Assembly (NCBI GenBank): GCA_014905825.1
Contig: JACGCN010000018.1
Coordinates: 186,001 to 250,000, forward strand
DNA: 64,000 bases
Direction of reading: 5' to 3'
Origin: Lyophyllum atratum
Taxonomy: Eukaryota > Basidiomycota > Agaricomycetes > Agaricales > Lyophyllaceae
This document shows positions 10,941-22,500 of this stretch, piece by piece. Positions within the stretch are counted from its first letter, which is position 1. Every line of letters begins with the position of its first letter. The notes beneath the pieces were generated by a model. The model was not told the origin of the DNA and ran no database searches. It saw nothing but the letters and a program-made list of their open reading frames with translations. The translations under genes and the position numbers were made by a program.

Positions 10941-13931
10941 ATGTCAGACCTCGAGATTCACACACTTTGCTCGAAGTTTGACATCGAAATTTTAGAAGAA
11001 GCGTCATACGTGCTTTGGAACGTCTGGAAGGCCATCTACCCCAGATATTCAACACTTCAAGCGTGTATCAGCGCCCTCGCGGAGGACTCGGGTCTTTATC
11101 AGGCGTTAAAACGCGCTCACGGGCAAAAAAGATATGATGCAGTGCGGGAATGGAGTGAGTCCTCAAGCTTCAAGTCACACATGCCTTCGAAGTTTCTGAC
11201 GGGCTGGATCACCAGCTGCGGGAGCCACACACACCGTAGCACCCAGAGACACGTCAGTCCAATCCCAAGTGAAGCAACTCTTGACTGAACTTCGCCCGGC
11301 TATGACTCGACTGGTCGCGGGTGAGCTGGTCCTCCGTACGTGGACACCCAACGCAAGCGTCATGGGCACCGAGATGGCGGCGTTTGTCCGGGCTCTGCGT
11401 ATCCCCTATCTCAACGGGAAGCCCAACGTCCTCCTCCACGACCTAGGAAGTTTCGAGCGCGACCCGTCCCTCGCCGCCCGACTGATCAATATATTCATGC
11501 CTAACCACCACGCGTTCGTCCTTCGCATCTCCCATACATACTTCTTACCCCAACACGTCTTCATGATCACAGCTTCCTCGTGAATACATCCGGATCCGGT
11601 AAAACTCGACTCCTCCTAGAAGGGCTATGCAGCAACTGGGGCTTCTACTTCACCTCCCTCGTCGATTCCAGCCTCCTAGGCTCCAGCGACGTCCAAAACA
11701 GCATCCGAACATACATCCCCGACTCCCCCGGGTTCAAATCGACCCTCCCAGCCCTCGGCTCCCCGGGGTACGAGTCGGCCGTCACGAGGAACCGCCGGAA
11801 TGCCCATCGGATCTTCAGCCAGCTGTTCCTTGCGCGTCTTTTGGTGTTCGACCTGTTCGTTGAGGTGCTGAATGAGTCCTTGAAGGTTTGTGAGGATATT
11901 CAGAGTACGGTGTATAAGCAAAGGTGGCTGCTTCTTCAGCTGCAGCCGTCCTTGATACACCCGCAGATTTGGGACGTATTCGATGACTTGACGGGGAAGC
12001 TTGCGGGGGCGACGGACAGCTACATCAACACCACGACAAAAGCACTACTAGCCCGCGTGCGCAAGCTATGCATCGACAACACCCCCTCTCCTACCCACCC
12101 CTCCTCCCCCAGCAAAGCGCTTCAAACACCCATATTTTGCGTCCTCGACGAAGCCCAATACGCCGCGACACAACACTGTTTTGCGTTCAGATCCGATGAC
12201 GGCAGCGCTCATCGTCCGGTGCTAAGGGAGATCGTAAGGGCGTGGGAGGGGCAGTGCTCCGGCCAGGGGGTGTTTATGGTGGTAGCGGGGACGGGCATTT
12301 CGAAGGATGTGGTGGACCAGGCGATGGCGTCGGCGATCATGAAGGAGTCGAAGTACCGCTGGTGCTCGGATACAGGCGCTTTCGATGATGTGCATGTGCA
12401 GAGGCGGTATATAGAGAAATATCTTCCGCCGTCTTTCCTCTCTGGCGCGCCGGGGAAGAGGCTGGTAGAACGGATGGGGTATTGGTTGCATGGAAGGTTG
12501 GAGTTTTCGCGCGTTTTGTGGTTTTGTGGGGTGATGCTGATTTTTGTGGTGTGGGGGGATTTAGACATCGGTTTACGGCGGGATATGTGGCTGAACTCCT
12601 GGGTCATGAGTTTCGAAGACCACATACGCTTCTTAATAGTTACATACGGCACTTCACGGACTTCGAACCCACCGACGCCCACGACTTCGTCGTCGCTGAA
12701 GGTTCGGCACCGTTGACCATCTCCTCCCGGTACAAGCTCGACTTTCACAAGCTTACCAAAAGTATGTCCTTCCATTCCCTAACTCCCATCCTTATAACCT
12801 CATCCCCTTCTCAGACCCAGACATGATCGCCACAATCCACCAACTCACCACCCACTACCTCATGCGCTCCGTCCTCCCCGGCAGCCTCGGCCAAGACGAA
12901 AAGACCTACGTCGAATACGGCTTCGCCCGCTTCCTCGACGCCGACACCAACACTGTCGCCGTCGACGAGCCCCTCGTTCTCCTCGCCGCCACCCACTGGA
13001 TCGACGCACACCACCGCTCGAGCTACAAGTTCTTCGCCAGGCAGATCCACGTACACGAGCCCGCCTCGAACGGGTTCGAAAACTACCTCGCGTTCTGCCT
13101 CGGCCTCGCGTTTTCGCGGAAGCAAAGGTTAGACCAGATCTTCTCCTTCGTCGGTGGTGCGACCCCGGGCTGGGCATCCCAGGACGCGGAGCTGGTCGCG
13201 CTGCACCGCACGGGGGTCGATACGGTGGAAACCAGCCCAGTGCGGCATTCCGCCCGCTCTGGACCCTCGGTGACCCTCGGCGTCAATGCGAAAAGCACGG
13301 AGGAGACACAGGCGTGGCTGGGGCACCGGAGCCATGCGCCGATATGTTTCCCGCATGTGGCGATGGGGCCTGACTTGCTGTTCGTGCTGCGCCTCGGGGA
13401 CGGATCGACGATATGGGTGGCGGTGCAGGCTAAGTATTCGACGGGGAAGAACGGGACGCTGTCTAGACTGTTCCTCCGCCGCGCCATGCGCAGCGTCACG
13501 CCTTCGAAATTCTTTATTGACAAGGTATGTGGTAAATGCAAAATTCCTCGCTCGTGACTGACCCGTCGGTGTAGGAAGGAAAACACTTCGCGCCCGCAAC
13601 GGACCCAGACCTAGCCAGTAAGACCCTCCAGCGTCTGAGCAAGCTCCCGCTCCGGCGAGCCGAGGCAGGGAGATACAGCCTCCTGCGCGTAGTCGCGTCG
13701 TTCCCTGCTGAGACGGGGCTGAAACGGTGCATCGAGGAGGACCCGGACGGCGATGGCCACCCCATCGCGGCTTTGAACATGAAGTTCATCAAGCAGCTTA
13801 CGAAGGGGCTGTCCCCTGTTGACTTTCTAGAAGGGCTGGAGAAGGCCGCGATGTCTTCGCAGGTGGTTGGAAAACGGACGAGGAAGGGGTCGGGGCTTAG
13901 GCCTGCACCGATCAAAAGGCTGAAGATATGA
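10941..13931 (+). CDS. P-loop NTPase fused to a PD-(D/E)XK-type nuclease domain (Crinkler-like core)
   Basis: Six exons (10941-11154, 11240-11513, 11573-12496, 12565-12761, 12815-13524, 13575-13931) splice with consistent phases into 891 residues. Walker A GSGKT lies at 11592-11606, after a serine-free hydrophobic lead (FLVNTS). A Walker B-like FCVLDEAQ and a sensor-like VVAGTG follow. The C-terminal third has the pattern of a restriction-endonuclease fold: D in GPDLL (13372) and QAK in VAVQAK (13426-13434), the Q-x-K form of the ExK motif. NTPase plus this nuclease is the core architecture described for eukaryotic Crinkler/CR effectors and related selfish-element proteins. No N-terminal signal or LFLAK header is seen. 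The role is inferred: an effector-like or inter-element conflict nuclease. The protein ends in a basic tail (KRTRKG, IKRLKI) that could be a nuclear signal. Confidence 0.65.
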
Positions 13932-14047
13932 ATGTAGAGAGAGTGTTTTTGCTATTAATGTTTTGTATGTTTATGCTATCTATTTGCTCTGTTGCTTTGA
14001 ACTTTAGAGTCCATCACCACGCGAACAGGGAATATCCTATACGTCTA

Positions 14048-15709
14048 TTAGATTCCAAATCTCGCTTGGAAGTAAGCGACTAGGGATCCTGCAGTTATGG
14101 ATCGACCTTGGTCGGCGTACTTCCTATTAAGAGCCTCGCAGCGCTCTTCTACAGTCCGCCAAAAGTTCCGCAGATTACGAGTCTGAGGATATTCGGCATA
14201 TATAGTGCGAATATCTGATATTGAATCGTTGGTGCTGCCCCACCGGCGCTCTATCAGGTCTTCTAACGCATCGAACGCCCTAATCGACGGGATGCAGCAT
14301 CGAATGGATGTCAACCTTGGAAGAAATGTTCCTTGGGCAATGCGCTCCAGAGTGGGCACGGAAATTTCAGTTTTCGCGATGTTTAGTTCGCGCAGTGTAA
14401 GCGAAACTGTTTGCAAGAATTGTTCAAGGAACAAAAAGGGGATGGCGGCCGTACTTTCGAAGCATTCGAGCTTGGAGGCTGAGCGAATGATTAGGCCTGC
14501 TAGATTAACTTTATTTATAGCGTCGGAGGCAAGGTTCAACCCCAATGTGAGGGATTTAAGCGATGGAAGGACCAGATTTTGGATGAAGTGTGATGGCGTG
14601 ATAGAGACTCCCCCGATACTTTCCTGGTATATGTGCAGTTCCATGGTATGAAGAGCAGGGAGAACGATCTGGGACTGAGAATCAGGGCATATGGCATTAG
14701 ATGGCCAGTCAGCATCGCTTTGCAGACAGCATTTGGTCAGGGCGTGGCAGAGTCGAAGTATATCTGAACAGTCTGCAAGACCAACCCTCCTGCCCAAGAG
14801 CGAAACCTCCGTTAATTGCCTCCACGGAATACGCAAACTCTGTAGCTGGTGATCCGAGCGGGTATTCCAGTTACCGGTCATCACAGTATCTATGCACACC
14901 CTTTTCAAGCTGGGAGCGTTTGAGAAAACAATCCCGCAGGCGCGATGTTGATCAGGGGTGTCGGGTGTCCAGACACAAGTTAAGTCAAGCGATTTCAAGG
15001 TCTGGAAAGAGGGTGGTGAAGGGGATAAGAACGGTTCGAGGACCTCGGGGCAACATATCAGCGTGAGGTGATGGATATTTGTCGAAGACGGGATAAGAAG
15101 GTTCTCGATGAGATTGACCCCAGGAGGAAGAGCGAAACATGACTCTGTCATGTCAATCTTCAAGACGCGGGTGCCTCGAGAAAGTATGTCTTTGGCCAGG
15201 TCCAGAGACCAAAGCGGTTTATTGGTATGAGCAGCACCTTCCAAATCCAAGTAGCAAGATCCAGAGAATGTGACTGCGTGCCAGAACGCTGGGGTGCTGC
15301 ATACAACCTGACGCCATCGTGAACACAGATGGCTCAGGAAAATCGGACCTTCTTTGAGGTCATATGGTGTTGGAGGAAGTTTCAGAGAAGCTTTTCGCTC
15401 GTGAGTAAGGAGCAATATGGTAGAGATTAGCTCGGGAGGTAACTTCTTGTGGGGGGCAATAGCGGCATTAATTTCTCTTCTCCGTTGCAGATGTGTAGCC
15501 TGTTCCGCCCGAAGTTTATCCATCATGCCTTTAAGACGTTCGAGCTCCATATCAAAGCGAGCGATCTCGCGGTCGATGACGAGCCGCATTTCTCGAAATT
15601 CGAGTTGAGCCGCGTCGGGGACGATGTAGTCTGATCGTCTTGCATCGGGCTCCAGGGGATGAAGGACTTCCATGGGTGATGAAAGGTACGTTCGTTCGCC
15701 TTGCACCAT
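14048..15709 (-). CDS. F-box protein
   Basis: Single-exon protein of about 553 residues, start taken at ATG 15709 (MVQGERTYL). The open frame continues upstream to 15955, but that extension is basic and featureless. A coiled coil (MRLVIDREIARFDMELERLK) is followed by the F-box: KLPPELISTILLLTHE, then LSHLCSRWRQVVCSTPAFW. The rest has LRR-like patches (LPSLKSLTLGL, LTLRELNIAKTEISVP). It has the same architecture as the gene at 8494-10023 but is clearly diverged. Predicted role is target recognition for SCF ubiquitination; the substrate is unknown. Confidence 0.85.
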   Translation of the reverse strand: MVQGERTYLSSPMEVLHPLEPDARRSDYIVPDAAQLEFREMRLVIDREIARFDMELERLKGMMDKLRAEQATHLQRRREINAAIAPHKKLPPELISTILLLTHERKASLKLPPTPYDLKEGPIFLSHLCSRWRQVVCSTPAFWHAVTFSGSCYLDLEGAAHTNKPLWSLDLAKDILSRGTRVLKIDMTESCFALPPGVNLIENLLIPSSTNIHHLTLICCPEVLEPFLSPSPPSFQTLKSLDLTCVWTPDTPDQHRACGIVFSNAPSLKRVCIDTVMTGNWNTRSDHQLQSLRIPWRQLTEVSLLGRRVGLADCSDILRLCHALTKCCLQSDADWPSNAICPDSQSQIVLPALHTMELHIYQESIGGVSITPSHFIQNLVLPSLKSLTLGLNLASDAINKVNLAGLIIRSASKLECFESTAAIPFLFLEQFLQTVSLTLRELNIAKTEISVPTLERIAQGTFLPRLTSIRCCIPSIRAFDALEDLIERRWGSTNDSISDIRTIYAEYPQTRNLRNFWRTVEERCEALNRKYADQGRSITAGSLVAYFQARFGI

Positions 15710-16073
15710 TGTAAGGTACAGCTGCTGCCGGGTACGGTATAGAGAGTTCGACTTGGTACTCAGGCTATGAGACGTGGCCGATGCGACGTCAAAAGGGATG
15801 ATGGTCACATGATTACGAGGCCCTTCATTTCGTTGAGGCCTCTTAAGACCTCCTACCGGCTGCGACGCATTTTCTCTCCTTACCCTTACGCAGATGTACC
15901 TTCTATGACCCGTCGTATACCGCATCACATTCATTATTTTACATTTCCCCGACACAACCCGTTATAATCGGCCAACACCCGGTAGAATTTAGCATAACAT
16001 ATATCCACCTCCACGTTCCCCTCTCAACTACCCAACCATCTCCCTATACACCACCAGAACCCAACGGACTCGA
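15710..16073. other. Intergenic; nothing recognised
   Basis: Leader of the F-box gene on the left and the 3' flank of the broken HGD gene on the right. No motif seen. Confidence 0.4.
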
Positions 16074-17344
16074 TCACTTTGCCTGGGCAGCCACAAGGGG
16101 CGGACGTCCAACAGCCTCCAAATCTTTATTTATCTCGTCCAGGTGGTTCATGAACTGGCCCTTCAAGTCATCCCACATCTTCGGTTCGTGCTCTTTCGAG
16201 TCTACCTCAAGTCGGTGGGGGTGGGATTCGCAAAATAAAAGTTTTGCGGTGGGATTTTTGTGCAACTCGGTGGATTTTTGAGTACCGTGATCATGCGAAT
16301 ATGATGCCGTCGGGCGCGTGTCCCGCCCTCCCGACGCGTCCATCTTGGCCATGGCCAGATTTCATGACTAGTTACTCATAATCCTCCAGAATGGGTAGGT
16401 TTGGGGGGTTTAAAGCCAGAGGTCCTACCTCCACTATGTGCCTCTTCTCCTCATGCCCGCTATGCAGCCCAGAAAGATGGGAAATATGGGAATTTCGCGA
16501 TTTCGTGAGCTCATAGACTCATCGTCGACTCCCGCTCAACGAATTTTGACTACCCAGAGGCCTTTCCACGCGCTTTAGCTGACAAAAGCTCGGAATTTCA
16601 CCTCGCACTCAGCATTCTTCAAACAGGAGGCGGCGGGCGGCGGCACATAGCTGAAGTGGCTCCCGACGAGATTACCACTTTGAGCTTGGGCCAAAACACG
16701 AGGTCACATACAAATTGAGCAAAACCGGTGGGATTTGGTGGAAAGCGGTGGGATTTTTTCTACGATGACAGAAAACCGGTGGGATCAGAATCCCACTCCC
16801 ACCGATTTGGGAATTCCTGTGCTCTTTCAAATTCCCAAAGTCAACGCAGATTCATTTGGTGACGGGGCAGCATGTAATGACTCACCGTGAAGTTTCCCCG
16901 AGCGATGCATGGCGAAATCGGTGACGGTGAGCATCATGATCGTCTCGAACATGAAGGCTACAGTCCGCAAAAAACATGTGAGTGGTCGATCCCGAACAAC
17001 ATACAGTAGGAGGAATGTAGAGCGCACCCATCGTCCCCTCGTGCACTCTCATCGGCTTGAGCTCCGTCTCCGTGGCTGAACTCTTCATAGGAAACTGGAC
17101 GTGCATCCAACGCTAAATATATTTCGAGTGAAGAAATCGAATGATTGGCTTACCACCGTGGGGACAGAACCCGGCTTCGAAGCTCGCGCCCCCTTTGGTG
17201 TAAGGAAAGGTCCGCATAAGTCGCCGATCCTCAAAAGTTGAAGAAGAACTTGACCAACGTACCTGGCTGGAACCCATCGCTGCGTCCATCATGAACCCCA
17301 TACACCAGCCCCATATACTCCGTCGCCGCATTTCGATGATAAAA
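16074..17344 (-). pseudogene. Homogentisate 1,2-dioxygenase, 3' half of a split gene
   Basis: HGD opens the ring of homogentisate in tyrosine catabolism. The frame starts exactly at an acceptor (17345-17347, TAG) with FYHRNAATEYMGLVYG, the iron-binding H and following block of HGD. It continues through short introns to GGASFEAGFCPHG, the family GGASLHNxMxPHGPD block. Next come VSYEEFS, TETELKPMRVHEGTM, AFMFETIMMLTVTDFAM and the C-terminus HEHEPKMWDDLKGQF...AAQAK. Splice sites look intact, but between YEEFS and TETELKP the frame is broken (net +1 or -2 near 17075). A 621-bp element sits on the acceptor of the last exon. The missing 5' part is 12.2 kb away at 29512-32865. This is a pseudogene unless both the frameshift and the insertion can be bypassed. 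Confidence 0.9.
16198..16818. mobile_element. Non-autonomous DNA transposon (MITE) at the splice acceptor of the last HGD exon
   Basis: The 621-bp insert is flanked by a direct repeat GTGCTCTTTC (16188-16197 and 16819-16828), 8-10 bp long depending on how the ends are drawn. Its ends are imperfect inverted repeats: TCGGTGGGGGTGGGATTC inside the left end against TCGGTGGGAGTGGGATTC read from the right end. The motif CGGTGGGATT recurs several times near both ends, as in hAT or Mutator-like subterminal regions. No coding frame is seen. The duplicated target contains the HGD 3' splice site, so both copies carry it. Confidence 0.75.
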
Positions 17345-19055
17345 CTACCCCCTCCCCCCCATCTCAGTACGTGCGAGTATGGGCCATTGCGAGCATGGCG
17401 TGACCGAGATCTAGATCTGGGGGCTTCAAGCTTCAAGCCCAGTGAAAAGTCGGTCGGGCGGAATTGAGCCTATTCAAGCCAAACGGTAGTCAATCGAGCC
17501 AAATCTACCCCAAAACAATCATTTGTTGTAACTCATCCAATGGTTTGTGGTTAAGTTCAGCCAATGTTGTGAACTGGAGATGACTTCATGAATTGACTTC
17601 ATCAAATAGACATGTGAAATCCGTCCGACTCAAGCTTTTGTATCGTCATGGACATCTCAACAGAATATTTCCTTTCCTCAAAGCCATTGTTTGCTCTTAT
17701 TTCAGAGCGAACTTGGCGCGAAATACATAAGTCTCACGGAGGCCGCAAAACGACTTCTTCATTTCTTTCCCCCCAACCACCATATTCTTGGGATCCCGTC
17801 TTGCGAGGATGGGACCCAGGAATGATTTCCATGAAGGGACCCCTCGTAGGTGTAAACGGGCTGCCATTACACTGGATACAATTGGGCAATGGAGGAAGAT
17901 GAAGACGTCGACCCACTTAAAAAGGGCCTCGACACCTTCGTTTACTTAGATAGATCCATATGATAGCACCTGCCACAAGGCCAGAAATACCAGGCGCAGG
18001 GCACATGCCAAGTTCAGACAGCCGTCGAAGTGGACGAGCCCGCTGACGAGCAGTGCGGTGGCAGTTCGGTCCTCAGGACGGACAGGTTCTTTAGAGGAAG
18101 CTCCGTGAGGAGCCTTCCAGCGACCGCCGGCACCTTTGGACAAGTGCTCTCCAGGGCCGTGGCAGCAGGGTGAAGCGATAATGTGTGCCCCGCAACACAT
18201 GCACTTCATGTGCCGTGGTCAGGGTCTGGTGGTCGCGGCGTTGGCGTAAGGTCGGAAGACAGAGGAATGGAACTCATGAATATTGAATGGTTCGTGTGCA
18301 GCAGTCAAACACGAATGCCACTGGCAATGTAGGAAGGTGTTGTACTCGAGGTGGACCTCGAAATCGTACTGGAAAGTGGGCTGACGTGAGTTCAAGGGTA
18401 GAGTGTGGGCAGCGGCAAAGACTATGAATTGCCTTGTATTTCACATTGGTGACAATGTTCGATGCATCCCTGAAAACTTCCGGATTCCCCTTCACAGTTT
18501 AGCTGAATCCGACATCAGGGTCCATCCGACTCCAGAGTCCACGATGAATATCCAGCGCCAAATGCCACCCCTGCCTTTGACGATACATTCAATTTTGTTG
18601 CCAAGCTCTGTCTGGATACCCCATACTCTATAACCGCTCCCGGCCCTGCGCCTTACATGTCATAGTCTTTGTTGTTACCAGCATCGCGTCGCGAGTGCAC
18701 AAGGATGACAGGAATGGCAATCACAAGCGAGAGCTTTCATCTGGACCATAGAATGTCGTCCGTTGAAACAAAGTTGGCCCCAGGTTTCATTAAGTAAACA
18801 CCAATATTGATGATCGAAGCTTCAGTGTCCGCTGATTTCGAGTGTAACCCGTAGCTGTCTTTCAGGCCGTGTTTTGGTCTCTTCTTCGTGATGATCGGAT
18901 GATCGACTCACCGCCGTACGCGCTGTATGACAACAAGAACTTTTTTGTAGGGTTGGGGAGTTGTTGCGGGTTAGAGTCGGGGGTGCACTCTGTACACCAT
19001 CAGGCCAGGCTTGATCTGTTGGTAATGGGTAACAAGGGGAAGGTACGACTCTGTG
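17345..19055. other. Decayed sequence inside the expanded HGD intron
   Basis: No intact gene. The minus strand carries scattered coding-like pieces, for example around 18490-18640 (VWGIQTELGNKIECIVKGRG) and a Cys-rich piece at about 18130-18210 (KCMCCGAH). They are separated by stops and shifts. With 24994-25241 and 28731-29505 it forms the material that hosted the LTR and pogo-like insertions. It may be the wreck of an older transposon or gene fragment. Confidence 0.4.
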
Positions 19056-19459
19056 TGTAAGGCCTGGATTGTACATCTCCATCCTTCCTTATAGACTCTT
19101 CACCTACGAGCTCTCTCTTTCTCAGTTTATCCTTGTTTACCTATGGCTTCCTTACGTAATCCAGTAGGTAGAACTCGGACATTGTTATATCTTCAATCTC
19201 ATCTTATTATCATTCATTAGCCTCAGAGCTTGAGTAGAATACTCTCGAGCCTGGAGGCGTCAGATAGATATCCGGTGGACTCTCTATCCGCTTCTCATCG
19301 CTTTCCGCGTCCATCAGAAGGTATTACACCTGTCTGATATACGCGACTAGACTACTTCGCTCCTCTCGAGGTCTTTACACCTCAGCGGACCCCTTTCCGA
19401 CTCGCCAGGGTCCTCGGACGACTCTTCCTTCGAACCCGGGAATCTAGATAGGTTCCACA
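19056..19459 (+). repeat. 5' LTR
   Basis: 404 bp, starting TG and ending CA plus A, and indistinguishable by eye from 24590-24993. It contains direct sub-blocks rich in CTCTC and TCATC. No clear TATA box was assigned. Confidence 0.95.
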
Positions 19460-19522
19460 AAGGTGGACACTGTGGGAAAGTCGTTTCAACCTGGCCGGTC
19501 TCTCGACAATTGTTATCTGATC

Positions 19523-22500
19523 ATGTTACAAGTCCCTCTACTCGGCCTTTGGGTCAAGTATCGGGAATCCATATTCCTTGATTCATTCTCCATTCATGAA
19601 ATCACAAACCATCTTACATCTCACGTCTTGGTCGACCGCGATCTCGTTACGTGTACGACTATCCCGGGCGCGGATAGACATGCACTCGATACATCATTCC
19701 TCTCACGCATCGAACTCCTCGTACCCCGTTTCCAACATCTCCTACACGTCGCTGCATCCATTCGAGGCGAACCAGAGTTCATCATCAATCCCAACAAGCA
19801 CGTCAGCTTGAACTTGCTCAAGTTACTCAGTGGACAGGCACCAAACCCGTCATTACTCAAAGTCGCCTGGTCCGCACTTATCCGTCGACTTCGTTTGGCG
19901 CAGCGTCACTTCCATCGACTCTGCTTCCTCCCAACCGATGAGGAAGCCGCATGGAACGAGATCATACTTCAAGACGCTACACAATGTTGCCCTGCACAGC
20001 CTCAGAAGCCCTCAATCATGCCGCCTTCTGTCGTGGGCACTCAACATCCGAATGCTCGTCAATTCGGACATTGCAATGCTCAGGAGGACACGAAGGATTC
20101 AGGGGATGGAAGAGATAAATGTTGCTGGTCTGGCTTTAGGGGTACACGAAAGGTATGTATGAGCAAACCTCTCGCGCCTACAAGTCTCAAGACCGCATCA
20201 CCTTCCTCTCTCTCTCCATCGTCAACACTCCCTTTGCGAGATATGCAAGACGGAGTCGGTCATATCACAAACAAACCGACTACGCAAGAAAGCGGAGGAA
20301 ACGTCGACGATGGACGCTTCCCGTGGCTTTTCCCGGGGAGTGAGAGGGGATCTCAGGGCTCGTGGCTTTTCCCGAGCGTTCAAGCGTCCTCCATCCTCCG
20401 TTATCCTTCCTCGACGGGCCCTGCGCAACCTATTGCGGAGTCGACACCTGTGCCAACCGCCTTGCTCTCTCAACCACTGGGTGCACCAACTTCTCCGCCG
20501 AACCGTGACGCAACTTCTCCGCCTCGCTCATCCGGAGTCTCATCACCACCGCTTTTGCTTTCGCTGGATTCCATGCCTCCGTCAATGAATCATCCGAGCT
20601 CCAGCCATCTCGAAGCAGAACGCGCGCTCAGTGCGGCCAAGAATCCCGTTAGCTTGTCAGCAACGTCACATCCTCCACCGCTCATCTCATCCCGAGCACA
20701 AGACAAGAACGGAGCTACGTTACTAGGTGGTGTCAAGTCTCACGACGAGGCCAACAGTGACCATGGACGTTCCCTGTGGCCTTTCCCGGGGAACGAGAAC
20801 GGTTCAAGCTCGTGGCCTTTCCCGAGCGAGTCCCTTCCTTCCATTCCACTTGTACCACCTGGCACCCATCTACGCCTTCCACCACCTTCCTCAAGCGACA
20901 TCCTAGCATTACGCGCACCTATTGAAGCTCAGGAGACAGGTCGTCGTGGTGTCGAGCCCGCTCCCGCGCTTGTCAAGCATCCGAGCTCGCGTTCTACTCC
21001 GCACTCACACTCCGGTGCTGGGGGGCAGACAGGTCCTCAGGTGCTCGATACCGATGCATTCAGCTCGCCATTTTCGAGCTCACTGTCAGGCGCGGCTATC
21101 TCCGCCTTAACGCCTTTGCCAGCGCTCACCATCTCCAAGACAATCTCTCATCCACTCCACCATCTTCCAACCCCTTCAACCCCTCCTGGACTCGAATTTG
21201 GCTCAATCCACCAACTCAAGGCGCCTCAGGATGACGCGAGGCCGTTGCCTTACGCAGGACGGCGTCCCACGAGGCTTGAAATCGCCAAAATCGATGTGGG
21301 GAGGCGGCTTACATCGCTGCATCGCGATGATGCAGACTGGGAGAACATGATCGATTCGATCGCGACGGATTGGAGACTGTGGATGGGCAGAGAGAAGATG
21401 AACATGGGGTATGGTATGCGGGGATTCGAGGTGTGTATCAACAATTGGAAGAACTCCTTCCCTCCCCTCGGATCGCTTCTGGACAGACAGGAGTCCAACG
21501 GCGACATTCCCTGCATCAGCGCCGTCTCGAAGTCGCCGCCTCCTCGTTTGACACCGTATCACATGGCTGGCGACACGCCACCACCCCTCACCCTGTCTTG
21601 GCCGACCCATCCAACTTCCCCTGGCATTCACATCGACACCGCCCCTGTGCCATCCAACCCTCCTTCTACGTCGCTATTCGCCGCTCACGACGTGCCTCCG
21701 CTCCACGATGTACCTTCGCCGACGCCTTCCGCCTCTCCTGCGCCTGAAGACGTCCATTTTCCTCTACCGGCATCTCTTACACTTGCGAGCTGCAGCGGCA
21801 GTCCAGGCGACGATGATGCACGACCCAGCACACCATTAGAGCGTCCGAGCACGCCCCTCGATGCGCACTCGAACGCTGGGGGGCACGAGGGTGTGGGTCG
21901 CATGCCAATCGCGTTGTGCGGGCACAAGGCAATGCTGAACTCAGCTACACTCAACGACGATGACCTGAGCGGAGGATTCGCAGATACATCGACCCCTCCC
22001 AGTCTTGGGAGGTCGTCGAAGCCATCGTTGGCCTTCAACGACAACGCTGGCAGCTGCTGCTTTGGCGATCAAACCTACTCGCGCTTCTGTCCTGCTCAGC
22101 CTCCACCTTCGTTCCAGCCATCGCCGTCGATCTCGATGGTCACCGCAGACATTGGTGGTCCAGGTCGACGCCCTCTTCTGCCCGCTTCTTCACAGTCAAA
22201 GCATCCAAGTACGCAATCGGTTGCGCACTCCGATGATAGGGGATGCATCCGTCCGCAGATACACAACGCCACTACCCTTCGTCTCAGGTGTGGCCACCAC
22301 CACAGTCTATGTGGTAAGGACGATACCGGAAAGTCGACCCTCATGGAGGTCGAGGGCTTCCGCTCGAACGTCACCCCCGCTGCCGTCGGTGTGATCATGT
22401 ACAAAGTCGTTGGGTACCGCTATATTGAGCAACGGATCAACTTGCGTGCTGAACACGCTCGTCACTCAAAATGCCGACAGAGGTTCTTGGACCATCCGAA

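Noticed and set aside
12811..13599. Long minus-strand frames opposite the NTPase/nuclease gene
   Set aside because: They are Arg-rich shadows of a GC-rich coding strand with no motif. The plus strand has consistent splicing and catalytic motifs.
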